A stretch of 64,000 nt of DNA from Muscardinus avellanarius (GCA_963383645.1 OY726560.1:88260093-88324092); one strand, 5' to 3'. Positions 22,705 to 34,180 are shown, counted from the first letter of the stretch. Translations and numbers: made by a program. Notes: generated by a model from the sequence alone, not told the origin.

Positions 22705-24305
22705 ACCATCATCTACCAAATTCTACAGCAGTTAAACTACTGGAGAATGTCACAGATGGCTTCAGAGAGATGATTCAACTAGACTTGAATATAAAACTAG
22801 GAATGCTGAAGGGGTGAAAGAATTCATTCAAATGGGGTCCGTGTGCATGCATGTGTACATTTCAGCTATTTCAGCATTATTTTCAGCAGGATTTTAAAAA
22901 TACATACTTGGTAGTAAAATGTCTTTTTGCTGAATATCAGATGATCATAATAAAAATTCTCTCTTGTTTGCCAACATGCTTCGAGGCTTAACAACTAGTA
23001 GACAAGAGAAGAAAATTATTTTTTCCCCTGTTTCATAAGACATAAATTAGATACAGGCCACTTTAAGCTCTTATTGCCATCAAATAAAAAAAAAATAAGC
23101 AAACAATGTCCTGTGCATATAGCCAAATCTAAGAGGTATTAGGTGATAGTTAAAGTTAGTGTGCATTTGAAGTGCTTGATTTGATTGTGTGGATTTGTGT
23201 GCAGATATGTGCACACAGTTATGTAATCTGTTACTGAATCACACATGTGATATCTTCTTTTAGAGGCACAGAAATTCAGACCCAGAAATCTCCCCTGAGT
23301 TTCCATGAAGTAAGAGAATGGCTCATTTGTTTTACACATGTGAAATTACATCTTCACAGCATCTATTTCATTTGTTTCCTTAAGAGATACCTGAATTATA
23401 AAAGCTCATTACCTAATGAAGCTGAGACTTACCTTCTAGATTAACTCCTGGGGCAGTACAGGCTTCTTTGCATTGATGGGATGACCAATATGTTCTTGAG
23501 TGGTGTTTAAAATTTAATCCACTGATAGAAATCACAATTACATGATGATAACAGCAGAAAGCTCAAATCTGATGAAACATCCAGGTGAATATTTATCTGC
23601 ACAATAAACAAGTACCTATAAATTACAATTGTAAGCATATGCATTTGAAGTTCAGTGTGGGAAAGATATCCAAAAGAAGAAAAGCAAAATCTATGACCTT
23701 TTATCTTAATAGTAAATATTCAAGTGAATGTTTAAAAAATGGGAGAGATGGAGGTGCCTGGAAAAGAAACTGTGAACATGTTGGATGACTGGAGTTTAAT
23801 ATGCTAGAATTTGGTATCTATTTTGAGAATTCAATACTTTGTTCCTATTTGTATTTACATAAATAAAATGCCTATGCTTGCAAACCACCCTTTAGGTCTT
23901 AGGGATAATTTTTTCTGTGGCATAAATTGTTTTTTCTGTTTCTGGCCTCAGCTCTAGGCTCACAGAGACAGATTTATAAGTGTGATTTATTATTTATGTA
24001 ACTTGGTTCTCTGTTCACCTCTTATAAACACTCCTTTGCAGTCATTTGAATTCAGACCTGATTATGTACACCAAAAGTGTAGCAAGAAAAATGGGAAATC
24101 TAATTCCCTTAATATTTGGACCTTTTTATGTTAACTCCAGAGATTGCCTGGGAATTTCTCTCCAAGAGTGCTGATTCCTCAGTCCTTTGGAGTCTTCTTT
24201 TTCCTCTAAAACTCAGGTCTTATAGGTGGTTAAAGTGTCATAATTCACTGTGACTTCAGTACTTATACATTTCAAAGGCTATTTTAGGAATTGTAATTCA
24301 TGTAT
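22705..24305. other. Unique non-coding DNA
   Basis: AT-rich. Several 65-codon frames on both strands lack recognisable domains. No transposon recognised. Confidence 0.4.
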
Positions 24306-24308
24306 GTG

Positions 24309-24309
<1 letters not shown>

Positions 24310-24350
<41 letters not shown>
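24310..24350. repeat. (TG)n microsatellite
   Basis: About 20 TG units abutting the tail side of the antisense SINE at 24,353. Confidence 0.95.
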
Positions 24351-24352
<2 letters not shown>

Positions 24353-24565
24353 GGTACTGGGGATTGAACTCAGGGCTATTCTCCCTCTGAGCAACACCCC
24401 CAGCCCTTTTTATTTTTTATTTTGAAACAAGGTCTCACTAAGTTACAGAAGGCCTCACTGAAGAGGACCTTACTGCGTTGCTGAGGCTGGTTGTGAGTCT
24501 GTGATCTTCCTGTCTCCACCTCCCAAGTACCAGGATTAACAAGCATGCACCACCATGCCTGTCCA
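24353..24565 (-). mobile_element. B1-dID SINE
   Basis: Antisense copy (GGGGATTGAACTCAGGGC, AACACCCCCAGCCC, GTTGCTGAGGCTGG, AAGCATGCACCACCATGCC) with a ~15-bp internal duplication (CCTCACTGAAGAGGACCTTA). Confidence 0.9.
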
Positions 24566-24633
24566 TGTTTATGTTTTGTATTATAAGTGAACTGTGATAC
24601 TTATGTTATTAAATATAATTAAATAATACAATT

Positions 24634-24755
24634 TGCCAGATGTGGTGGCTCACGCTTATAATCCCAGCATTCCAGAGGCTGAGACTGGAAGATCGCGGTC
24701 CGTGGGCAGCCTCAGCTACTTAGTGAGTCCCTTTGCAACTCGGTGAGACACTGAA
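24634..24755 (+). mobile_element. B1-dID SINE left half, interrupted
   Basis: Sense B1 half (GATGTGGTGGCTCACGC, GAGACTGGAAGATCGCGG, CAACTCGGTGAGACACTG). It breaks off where the linker should begin and resumes at 24,866. Confidence 0.8.
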
Positions 24756-24865
24756 TATATGCCATTGTCAACATGATTCACATTATGATATGGGACTATA
24801 GTGTACCAATAAAATAAAATTAAAATAAATAAATCATAAAAAACAAAACAAACAAAAGACTAAAA
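24756..24865 (+). mobile_element. L1 3'-end snippet with A-rich tail, inside a SINE
   Basis: 'GGGACTATAGTGTACCAATA' followed by an A-rich stretch resembles the terminal L1 3' UTR (TTACAATGCACCAATAA). It sits exactly in the A-rich linker of the surrounding SINE. Confidence 0.5.
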
Positions 24866-24925
24866 AATAGGTCTGGGGTGTTGTTCGTAGACACAGTGCC
24901 CCTGGGTTCTATCCCCAGTGCCAAA
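24866..24925 (+). mobile_element. ID half of the interrupted SINE
   Basis: 'TAGGTCTGGGGTGTTGTTCG' then 'CCCCTGGGTTCTATCCCCAG' and an A-run. Continues 24,634-24,755. Confidence 0.75.
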
Positions 24926-24953
24926 AAAAAAAAAACAACCAAAAACACACACA

Positions 24954-24955
<2 letters not shown>

Positions 24956-24984
<29 letters not shown>
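24956..24984. repeat. (AAC)n microsatellite
   Basis: About nine AAC units in the extended tail of the preceding SINE. Confidence 0.9.
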
Positions 24985-24985
<1 letters not shown>

Positions 24986-24989
24986 CAAA

Positions 24990-25355
24990 ACAGTTCTATG
25001 TAAATTTTGAAAGGAATATATTTCTTAAACAGATAACTACAATACCTGATGGATTCATGCTATCTTTGTTTTTTGAATATTGGAGGCCCTGAACAGTAAG
25101 GGACTTTTTTTAATACGGTATTGTTTTGTAACAACAACAACAAAAAAATAAAAATAAAAATAAAAAGCTGCTGTAAAGCACAGAACCTTGCTTTGGTGAG
25201 GTCTGAGTCACTGTAAACATGTGTGGTTTATTCATTCCTATCATCTGTGGCTCATGCAATGTCCTCAACTGTGATGAGATCACAGTTGGGCAAGATGAAA
25301 TTGCCTTGCTTAATTTTTCCCATCAGTTTTACTTTTTTTTTCCTTTTTTTTTTTT
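24990..25355. other. Unique DNA
   Basis: AT-rich, with an AACAAC/AAAT patch near 25,130-25,165. No gene recognised. Confidence 0.4.
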
Positions 25356-25357
25356 TT

Positions 25358-25561
25358 CCCTGCGGGTCTGGGGATGGAACCCAGGGGCATTTGACCTCCG
25401 AGCTACACCCCCTGCCCTAGTTTTTATTCTTTATTTTGAAACAGGATCTCACTGAGTTGCGGAAGGCCTCACTAAATAGCTGAGGCTGTTCGTGAACCGC
25501 GAACCTCCGGTCTCAGCCTCCCAAATGCTGGGATTATAAGCGTGCGCAACCATGCCCGGCT
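25358..25561 (-). mobile_element. B1-dID SINE, 'GCGGAAGGCC' subfamily
   Basis: Antisense copy with GGATGGAACCCAGGGGCAT, ACACCCCCTGCCC, GAGTTGCGGAAGGCCTCAC and GCTGTTCGTGAACCGCGAAC. It keeps many CpGs. Confidence 0.92.
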
Positions 25562-25796
25562 TGGTTTTATTTTCTATTGACTAGCATATTACAGAGTATA
25601 TTTTCATTATATTTCATATGTCTTCACAAACATACAACATTCCGATAAAACTAAGATTAGTGATACATGGTCTAAGTTCATATTAAATATAAAAACCAAT
25701 ATATAATAATATTGTTATGAAGTAATGGCTTGCTATATTTTATGTGTGTGTGGTAAGTGCTATAAATACAAATGGTAAATATTTTATTGTTATCAG

Positions 25797-25965
25797 GCTG
25801 GGAGCAGTGGTGCACACCTACAATCCCAGTGTTTGGGATGTAGAGACAGGAGTATTGTAGGTTTGAGGTCATCATGCAATAACTTAGTGAGACCCCCTTG
25901 CAAAATGAAAAATAAATAGGGTGGGAATATAATGCATAGGTAGATCACCTCTGGTTCAATCCCCT

Positions 25966-25968
<3 letters not shown>
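25797..25968 (+). mobile_element. B1-dID SINE
   Basis: Sense copy (GGAGCAGTGGTGCACACC, CAATCCCAGTGTTTGGGATG, TTAGTGAGACCCCCTTGC) with a decayed ID half (ATAATGCATAGGTAGATC). Confidence 0.8.

Positions 25969-26011
<43 letters not shown>
25969..26011. repeat. (CA)n microsatellite
   Basis: About 21 CA units starting at the 3' end of the preceding SINE. Confidence 0.95.
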
Positions 26012-26012
<1 letters not shown>

Positions 26013-26039
26013 TATCACTGACAGTATCTTGGGGCCTGT

Positions 26040-26250
26040 TTAATGAAAGTGGTCAGCACAACGCCCAGAGCATAATAAGCTTTCAGTAGACGTGAAAGGA
26101 AGGGACGGCACAGGAGCTCAGCAGTCAGATGCTCAGCCACTGTGTTGGTTTCAGCACTTTGTGGTCCCTTCATCTTCAGCAAGTGACTCAGCCTCTCTAA
26201 AAATCTCCGTTTCTTCATCTGTAAGATGGAATCCATTTGAATGAATAAGA
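26040..26250 (+). repeat. MIR relic
   Basis: 'AAGTGACTCAGCCTCTCTAA', 'CTCCGTTTCTTCATCTGTAA' and 'GATGGAATCC' are the sense MIR core. The AGCATAATAAGC patch at 26,070 could be part of a second relic. Confidence 0.65.
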
Positions 26251-26518
26251 TACAGCAATCAGCACATAGGAATGTACACTTGATAAATTTTGGAAACATT
26301 TTCAAATTGTCTTTTGACTGCAGTTCTGTTGCTTGGCATTGGCCTGCACACTGAGGTTACATAGTTTATCCATAGAATGACAGGCAGACAAGCCATACAC
26401 TGTGCTGTGCTGAGTACTTTGATGGGATCCTGTTGAAGTCAAGTAGGGGTATCTATTAAAGGGAAGAAGTTAAGGATTGGAGGAAGCGCTGAATTAGGGA
26501 AGTCTGAGTTGGATTTTT

Positions 26519-27108
26519 GTGGTAGGCAGAGTTTCTAGGAATGACCTTCAAGATTCCTCAGGTCCTAATCCTGTAAACATGTTGGGATTTTACCTCTATA
26601 ATTCTGTCACTTGAAACAGCTGACCTTAAAACAGGGAGATTATCTGATTGGAACTCCTTTAATTACATATGCCCTTAGAACCAGACACCTTTCACCAGCT
26701 CCTGGTGCAGGCAGGATTTTAGTGAACAGGAAGACAGAGAGGTTTGCAGTACAAGAAAAATGCTTGGTTGAAGATGGAGGGACAACATGGAAAGAAATGT
26801 CAGTAACCTTAGGAGCTGAGTGAGGCCCCAGGCTGACAACCAACCAAGAATTGAGAACCTCAGTGCTACAACCACAAGGAACTAAATTTTGCCAGGGACA
26901 TAAATGAGCTTGGAAGTGGATTCTTCAGCAAGAGGCACCGGATAAGACCCCAGGCTGGCTGCTTCCTTGACTTGTGTAATCTGGAGCAAAGAACCCAGAA
27001 AAATGTATCCACTTTCTGACTTACAGAAATTGCAATATTATATGGGGGTCTTATTTTAAGTCCCTAAGTTTGGGTCAGTTTATCACAAGACAATAGGGAA
27101 CTAATGTA
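26519..27108 (+). mobile_element. MLT1-like MaLR LTR
   Basis: Begins GTGGTAGGCAGAGTTTCTAG, has 'CAGGTCCTAATCCTGTAAAC', 'GGGAGATTATCTGATTGGA' and 'TTGGTTGAAGATGGAGGGAC'. It ends with 'CCTAAGTTTGGGTCAG' and 'CAATAGGGAACTAATG'. Nearly complete but diverged, with no internal ERV part. Confidence 0.7.
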
Positions 27109-27117
27109 ATTTTGAAG

Positions 27118-27600
27118 GGTGTGTTCTAGGTGTCCTTCAGTGGATTAATGGATGAAGAATTCTACTCAACCATAAAGAAGAACAGAATTTCTCATTTATA
27201 GGAAATGGATGAAACTAGAGGATACTATGTGAGGTGAGATCAGCCAATCTCAGAAACTCAGAGGTTGTTTGTTTTCTCTCACATATGGGAGCTAGAGAGG
27301 AAATAAGAATAAAAGGTACTTGAGATAATGAGGAGAGAGACCGGTAGAATAGTGGAAGGGGGTTGGGGGAAGGAGGAGGGGAAGGAAAGAGAAGGACTGA
27401 GGAAAGAAACAACTCAAATAACCTCACGTCCATAAACGAAGTTATCACTACCACTTTCACTACCCTGTATGTGCAGGGAGCAGGGGGAGCAGGTGGGATG
27501 CTGAGGAAATTCATCAAGTGCTGTGCCATGTATATTGGTGTTACTCTAAACCTCAGTATGATGTATAATTACAATGCACCAATAACGGTATAAAAATTAT
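27118..27600 (+). mobile_element. L1 3' end (ORF2 end plus 3' UTR)
   Basis: Starts in the ORF2 terminus ('GGAAATGGATGAAACTAGAG', 'GAGATCAGCCAATCTCAGAA'), has a G-rich purine tract at 27,355-27,405, and ends 'GTATAATTACAATGCACCAA'. 5' truncated. This is the reference for the L1 tail type that the 45-kb element shares. Confidence 0.85.
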
Positions 27601-27667
27601 CCAGGAGAAAAAACAAAAACAGGGCCATTTAATAGACTAATGGAAAAACCCAACAAAGAAGACATGA

Positions 27668-27800
27668 AAGGTTGCAGATTTGAGGCCAGCCGCAGCAACT
27701 TAGTGTGACTCTCAGCAACTGAGTGAGACCCTGTTTCAAAATTAAAAATTAGGGTTGAAGGCCTAGAGGTAGAATGCCCCCAGGTTCAAAGCACCTCCAC
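27668..27800 (+). mobile_element. B1-dID SINE, 5' truncated
   Basis: Starts in the middle of the B1 half (GGTTGCAGATTTGAGGCC), with linker and decayed ID half (AGGCCTAGAGGTAGAATGCC). Confidence 0.8.
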
Positions 27801-27804
27801 ACAC

Positions 27805-29895
27805 ATACACAAAAGAAGATGCGAAGACTTACAACATGCAGAAATTACAACGTGTCACATCATCAGTATTAGAGACAGCAAAGCCCGTGGGTGAACAGGT
27901 CTCATTGAGTCAACAGCACTTATGCCTGGTCTGGCTTGGCTGAGTAATGAAGTGACACGTTGATTAGAAGGCAAACCTTTAACCACATGTATCCAAAGGA
28001 TCTTGTGTTTGTAGAGAGAAATTTACTTTTAGAGAGGTGGAAATAAGGTACATTGAGCACAATAATTTTAAAGTTGGTATAAATTAAAATACATAACACT
28101 AATTCCAAGTTAGGGAAGAAGATACGATGTAACCTAAAATTTATAATAAATAAAAATAGAGGGAAGGAAAAGGCAAATTGGAAGCAGGGAAGAAATAAGA
28201 AACATTATTCTGTGTTGAGACTTCAGCACTAGAAACATAGTAGGATATTTGTAAATAAGATGCTTAGTTTCAGTATTTTTTATTCTGCATTCTGTTGATT
28301 TTTATATTTAGTATCTTTCTTCAATGATAAGAGGAAATATATTTTGATAAAAATAGATTTTCTGAGAGGATACACTTGCTTTGAATTAAACTAAGATCAA
28401 TGTACTTTTGCCAAACAGAATTTGCTTTTAATTTTTCACATCTTTGTGAAAATGTAGCTCATATTTAGTGTAATTCACCACTTATTCCTCTACTAAGCAA
28501 TGCTGGGAAAAGACAATGACTTCTCATGAGGTAGTTTTTAAAAAATAACACCATTTCATCTATCACATAAGTAATTAATGCTTTAAAATCTCAAGTGACC
28601 AAGTAAGGCTTAAATTATTTCTGTATTATCATGTCAGCCATCTAGGTCTATGATTTCAATATATATTTAAAATGAGCATAATTTAATTAAAGTGATGAGT
28701 CCCTAAATATTTTCTTTGTACAAGCTCTAAGAATTATAAAATAGCACAACAAATTGAGTAGCCCTAATTTGAAAATCTGAAATTTGAAATGTTTTATTGG
28801 TTAAGGGCTGCTCAATGGGTACGGTCTATGCAAATATTCCCAAATCAAAAAAAAAAAAAAAAAAGTAAAAGCCCAAACCATTTCTCTGTGGTCTGTGGTT
28901 CACTTCACACATTTTGAATAAGGAATATTTAGCCAATATTAGCCAGACCATCAATTAATAGTGAATTTTGTAAGGTGGTAAACGTGGCTTAAAGCCCAGT
29001 GTTTCTGAATGATCATTGGTTTACAGTTGCAACCATCATGATACTTTCAGAAAGTCAATATGATGTATTAGGAAAATAAAAGATTTATGAAAGAAAGCGG
29101 GTTTTCCTATTCCATGTCCTCTGCATTGTCTAATTTCAGAGTTGATCTCATCTTTCCAAACAGACATATGACAAACAGTAAATAATCCCTTTTGATAAAT
29201 TAACAGCAGTGAAAGGAGATAATTATCTAGTCTGATCAGCAATGTCTAAACAAAAGCTGAACACCAGAGGCAGAAAATTATCAAAGAAGAGAGCTTGAAT
29301 ATATATTTTCCCTTCGTACTTCCATATTTTCCTGTGGAAAAATTATCTTTATGGGAGAAATAGTATGAAACATACATAAATTGTATGATAGAAACTTCAT
29401 CTACCATAAAACCAGTTATTTTGACAGTAGGGTGTTTTTTGAGTTGTCTATTTTGCTTTTCAATGGATCCAAATTAAAACTTGATTTCCAGGTACAGCAT
29501 TAATCAATGTCATCTCTCCTTATCTTAGTGGTTTAATTGGTTCAAATATACTCTGGCGTTAACTCTCTGAGGATTTCCTAAGTATGTCTATGGTCAGAAG
29601 TGTTTAATTGGTTTCTACTTTAACCTTTTAACAGATGCTCTGATCTTTTCTTTAGTAAAATCTCCTTGGTGCATTCCTTTAATAAGGTTGAGAAATCTTA
29701 ATCCATTTCTTTCATAATAGTGTTTGCCAAAGTTTATATAATGGAGGTGGAGGGGACACTGAGCAATCTGCAGGAGAAAGTCACACGACCTCATTTCTGC
29801 AGAGGGCTGAGGAGGGTTTCACAAGAGGGGACTGGCGCAGGGGCTTGGGGTATTCCTGCCCCAGATACCACTTCTAGATTTTCTAAATTTGTCTC
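27805..29895. other. Unique AT-rich non-coding DNA
   Basis: Two kilobases without recognisable gene or repeat apart from an A18 run at about 28,847-28,864. Confidence 0.45.
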
Positions 29896-29899
29896 TTTC

Positions 29900-30165
29900 C
29901 CCCCCAGCTTTACTGAGGCATAATTAACGATGAAGAATTGTATATGTTCAAGGTATACACTATGACAAATTTAATACAAATAATTAAAACATTCATCACC
30001 ATGATTAAAATGTGGGTTCCCCAAATTTCAGTGAAACTGAAATTTGCTCACTGTGCTGTACAGTATAATATTCAGAACATATTCATGTTATAACTGAAAG
30101 TTTGTGCCCGTTGATTGACATATACTTATTTCTCTTACCAGTATTCCCTGAGGGCCACCTAATTT
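29900..30165 (-). mobile_element. Ancient L1M-type 3' fragment
   Basis: The plus strand reads 'AGCTTTACTGAGGCATAATT', 'TGTATATGTTCAAGGTATAC', 'CATCACCATGATTAAAATG', 'GCTGTACAGTATAATATTCA', 'TTATAACTGAAAGTTTGTGC'. This is the antisense order of old mammalian L1 3' ends. Confidence 0.7.
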
Positions 30166-30224
30166 TTGTCTTTAAATTCATGCAGTCTTGGAAAAAAGAG
30201 AACATTCAGTGTTTTTTTAATATG

Positions 30225-30560
30225 CCTTTGTTGGTGCATACTCTCACATCATAGTGTAAACCATGTTAACAGTGCCATGCATGCACACAGCACTTGGTGC
30301 CCCTCCCACACCTCCCTCCATCTCCCACCTTCCCCATACAGAGTACTGAGGTCGACACTGGTATTTTCACTTATGTACACAGAGCTGATGGTAGTAAATC
30401 CTTCCGTGATCCTCACTCTTCCCTTAGACCACCTCCCAGCTCCAGTGAGGTTTCTACTCTGAAATACCTTCGGTATTCCAATTACTTCCTAGCTTCTGAA
30501 TATCAGAGAAAGCATATGACCCTTCACTTTCTGTGACTGGCTAATCTCACTAAACATTTA
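30225..30560 (-). mobile_element. L1 3' end, antisense
   Basis: 'TTTGTTGGTGCATACTC', a C-rich pyrimidine tract (30,300-30,345), then 'GACTGGCTAATCTCACTAAA', the reverse of the ORF2-end block seen at 27.2 kb. Confidence 0.7.
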
Positions 30561-30822
30561 GCATTTTTAAAAATGTTAAAATTGTTATTTTAACATTATA
30601 TGTAATATGTGCCAAAAAAGTTATATTTAAGAGAAAACTTTATATGGACTTAGGTTTCTATCTGTTGACTTTGGCTAACTGTATTTGACACACTCATATG
30701 GGTGGACATTGTATGTGTTTCTGTTTACCAAGTGCTTACCACTTTGCCTAGCACATGCATCCTTACACAATACACATGGGAATATCTAAACAATAAATAT
30801 GAACTTTTAAAAATATAAATTC

Positions 30823-30973
30823 TAAGCCAAGGGTGGTGTCACACACTTGTAAGGGAGTGACTTGGGAGGCCGAGACAGGAGGATTGCAGATTCATGGCCA
30901 GCCACAGCAACTTGTGAGACCCTTTGCAACTTAGTGAGACCCTGTTTCAAAATAAAGAATTAAAAAAATCCGG
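30823..30973 (+). mobile_element. B1-dID SINE left half, interrupted
   Basis: Sense B1 half (AAGGGTGGTGTCACACACTT, CAACTTAGTGAGACCCTG) and the start of the A-rich linker. A younger SINE begins at 30,974. Confidence 0.8.
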
Positions 30974-31162
30974 CTGAGCCGGGCATGGTGGTGCACACTT
31001 GTAATCCCTGTGCTTGGGAGGCGGAGACAAGAGGATCATGCAGGTTCGAAGCCAGCCTTGCTGGCTTGAGACCCTGTTTCTAAATAAAAATATAAAAAAT
31101 AGGTGTCTGGGAGTGTAGCCCAGAGGTAGAAGGGTTTCCAGGGACCCCAGTACCACCACCAA
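30974..31162 (+). mobile_element. Short-form B1-dID SINE, nested
   Basis: Complete sense copy of the short subfamily (GCCGGGCATGGTGGTGCAC, AGCCAGCCTTGCTGGCTTGA, GGGAGTGTAGCCCAGAGG, AGGGTTTCCAGGGACCCC). It is inserted in the linker of an older SINE, giving relative ages directly. Confidence 0.9.
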
Positions 31163-31175
31163 AAAAAAAAAAAGA

Positions 31176-31208
31176 ATCGGGCTGGGGTGGAGCTCAGGTA
31201 CCACAAAA
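31176..31208 (+). mobile_element. Remnant ID half of the interrupted SINE
   Basis: 'CGGGCTGGGGTGGAGCTCAG' then GTACCACAA: a shortened ID half that continues 30,823-30,973. 'AATCGGGCT' here and 'ATCCGGCT' before the insertion are the diverged TSD copies. Confidence 0.65.
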
Positions 31209-31438
31209 GAAGAAAAAAATATTATAAATAATGAAATTTGTCTTTTTATTTAAAATATCATAAACATCTTACCATGCATAAGATACACAGGCATACATTT
31301 AATGGACATTTAGGATGTAACATAATTGACCAAATCTTTATTTTTCTTTTAGGTATTTTTATTTTTAAACTTGTTATTATAAAAACAATGCTTCAAGAAA
31401 GATACCACATCGTAGTTTCATTCTGAACTTATAATTCT

Positions 31439-31443
<5 letters not shown>

Positions 31444-31483
<40 letters not shown>
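31444..31483. repeat. (TA)n microsatellite
   Basis: About 20 TA units abutting the tail of the antisense SINE at 31,484. Confidence 0.95.
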
Positions 31484-31485
<2 letters not shown>

Positions 31486-31681
31486 TTCTGGGGACTGAAC
31501 CCAATGATATTATACCTCCAAGCTCCACCCTCAGCCCTGTTTTACTTTTTACGTTGAAACATTGTCTTGCTAAATTGGTGAGGGTCTGGATAAGTTGCTG
31601 AGGCTGTTATTGAACCCATAATCCTCCTGTCTCAGTTTCCCAAGTACTGGAATTACAGGTGTGCACTACTATGCCTGACTT
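31484..31681 (-). mobile_element. B1-dID SINE
   Basis: Antisense copy (GGGGACTGAACCCAATG, CTCCACCCTCAGCCC, GGTGTGCACTACTATGCC), old. Confidence 0.88.
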
Positions 31682-31684
31682 GTT

Positions 31685-32840
31685 CTTAACAATTATTCAC
31701 CAAGGATAAGACCCTAGAAGTAGAACTGATGGATAAAAATTTGTTAGTTGAACATAGAACAAATACTGTACCGAAGAGTAAATTGGAGCAGTCACTTGTG
31801 CCAACCTCTGGATCAAATATAGTTCATGTAATTATTCCCCTTTGAGTACATTGCTGAGATGAGTGGCCCTAAGGGGAAAAGTGTTTTACTTAGGAACAGG
31901 TTTGATAATTCCCCTTTGCCTGCCCATCCTGCAAATGGTGCCTCCGGGTAGGAAGAAGCAAACGCAGGACACGCAGACTGAGTTGAGGGGGTGATGGGGT
32001 GGACAAACAGCACACCAGTCACTGCTGGAGAAGGAGGCAATGGTCTTACTGCTTGGCAAAGGCCTGCCTTTGCCCCAGGTAGGCCAGTCCCTAAGTGTGT
32101 CAGGTCCAGGCACACACGGAAGAGGTAACAGTTTTGGTGGGAAGTTCTGCCTTTTGATACGTGCCTCTTACTTCAGGCAGCATGAGCAACACCATTGGAA
32201 TGACTAAGAGGTCAGGGAAAGTACATCTGCTTTGTTCTAGAGCCTCAGCACCAAAGAGATTCTCTCATGGCAGCGTGCTCCACCCCAGGACCTCTCTAGC
32301 CATTTTCTAGCCTTGAGTATTTATTGCTCAGAGATTTATCAGATAGTATTTTCAGACATCAAACTAATTTGCATTTATGCTGGAAAAGTTTTCCCCAGGT
32401 GACACAATAGTTTATATTTTGTTGTGACTGAGAAAGTTATCATATACATAAGAACAGATTAACTTTTATTTTCTACCCACTGGGCTTCCTTCACATTCGT
32501 AGACTATATACTGGGTATTTGAAAGAATGAATTTACTTGTGACAGAGTATGCAGCTTCTTAAGCGAAACCAAAGCCTATTTCACTAGCATGTTATTCTGA
32601 GAACAGGACTGAAGAGGCCCACATGTGGTTGAAATTAGAGGGAGCACTGCAGTGGGCAAAATATGAGCCAGTGCAATCATCCAATTTGGACATATTCCAT
32701 AAAAAAACATTTGGTAGTTTTAGCTACGCTTCTACTCCCCATTCCCTACACCCTCCAAAAATCCCATAAGTTTAATGCTGGTGATAGAAATAGGAAGAGA
32801 GAGCTTTGACTTATAGTGCAAATGAAAGGGGATATACACT
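31685..32840. other. Unique non-coding DNA
   Basis: Contains a 100-codon minus-strand frame (31,813-32,115) without recognisable domain, which overlaps another frame. No transposon recognised. Confidence 0.4.
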
Positions 32841-32844
32841 ATTT

Positions 32845-33172
32845 TATCCTACCCTGGCTGCTGTAACAAAGTGCCATAAACTGGCTAGCTTCTAAACAAC
32901 TGAGATTTATTTCTCAAAGTTCTGGTAGTGGGACATCCGTGATGACCCATGTCTGGAGACGGCCCCCTTGCACACAGCTTGTGCCTTCCTGCTGTGTCTG
33001 CAAGTGGCAGAAAGTGCTAGCAAGCTCTCTAAGGTGTCTTTTTAACAGCACTATCCCATTCATGAAGTCTCTACCTCACGACCTAATCACCTCCAGAGAC
33101 GCCACCTCCTCACACCTCAGGGATAGAATTCTAGCGAATGAATCTGGGGGACTCTAGCAGTCCACTGCACAT
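32845..33172 (-). mobile_element. MLT1 MaLR solo LTR
   Basis: The plus strand has 'GGCTGCTGTAACAAAGTGCC', 'ACTGAGATTTATTTCTCAAA', 'CTTCCTGCTGTGTCTGCAAG', 'CCCATTCATGAAGTCTCTAC', 'CTCACGACCTAATCACCTCC', 'GAATCTGGGGGACTC'. This is the classical antisense MLT1 order, almost full length. Confidence 0.8.
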
Positions 33173-33277
33173 GCGAAATTATTAAGTAATTTTATTAAAT
33201 ATGGTTTTATCATAAAAGGTCTATTAGGCACCCACATTTTCTGATTTACTTTTTTAATAGGTCCACTTTCCCAAAGC

Positions 33278-33286
33278 AAAGATAAG
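33278..33286. repeat. Target-site duplication, left copy
   Basis: AAAGATAAG recurs at 33,492-33,500 and flanks the SINE. Confidence 0.6.
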
Positions 33287-33491
33287 CAGTTTTGTGAGTG
33301 TGTGTGTATGTGGTAGTACTGGGGTTCTTGGAAACCCTCTACTTCCGGGCTACCCTCCCAGACCTATTTTTTATATTTTTATTTGGAAGCAGGGTCTCTT
33401 AAGCCAGCGCGGCTGGCTTCGAACCTGCATGATCCTCCTGTCTCTGCCTCCCAAGCACGGGGATTACAAGCATGCGCCACCACGCCTGGCT
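33287..33491 (-). mobile_element. Short-form B1-dID SINE
   Basis: Antisense short subfamily copy (CTGGGGTTCTTGGAAACCC, GTCTCTTAAGCCAGCGCGGC, CAAGCATGCGCCACCACGCC) with a TG-rich tail. Confidence 0.92.
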
Positions 33492-33499
33492 AAAGATAA

Positions 33500-34180
33500 G
33501 TATTTTTTTTTAACATATTTTTCTTTTTAAATCATTTGTTGAGGGTCTTCGCTATCAGTAAAGTAGAAAATTGTGTTTACTTAACTTTTCATTCATCATA
33601 TATACTATATTAGTATTTTTAATATTATAAGTACAATATGTATTTTCTCTGTGGGTTATGGATTGCTTTTTAAGTAAATGCAGCTATAGGCTGCTATTTC
33701 TTATATTTCTTTGTCATTAAAAACTAACCAATTTAGGAAAGCTCTAGATTCATTGTAAATCATTTACAGAATATAGATAAGAATGGTTAGATCATAGAAA
33801 TTGGTAGTCTTTCAATTTCTAAAAAAAAGGAGTTTGAAAAAGATGGAGATAATATGGGGGCACACTGTTTATAAAATAATTTTTTAGAAAATTAAAAAGT
33901 TGTTAATGAAGGTTCAAGCAGATTCACTATGGTCAAGTCATAGGTATCCTGATCGAGTTATCCATGATGTTCTAATCAATGAGGGGGAGAGCTATGAGTT
34001 GAGTGAGAATCTTGTTTTGTAGATCTTTGGGTGTTTGATGATTAACTGTGAGAATCATGTTAATTAATGCCAATGTTATGGAAACTTTAGTCTGGTTCCA
34101 TGTATTAATAAACTCACAGAGAAGCATAATGGTATACTAATAAACTTTGTAGATACTGGAAATTGAAAGGATTTTTTTTG
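33500..34180. other. Unique AT-rich DNA
   Basis: No recognisable feature. Confidence 0.45.

Noticed and set aside
9898..26011. Tandem arrays as possible CRISPR
   Set aside because: They are continuous microsatellites without spacers, in a mammalian genome.
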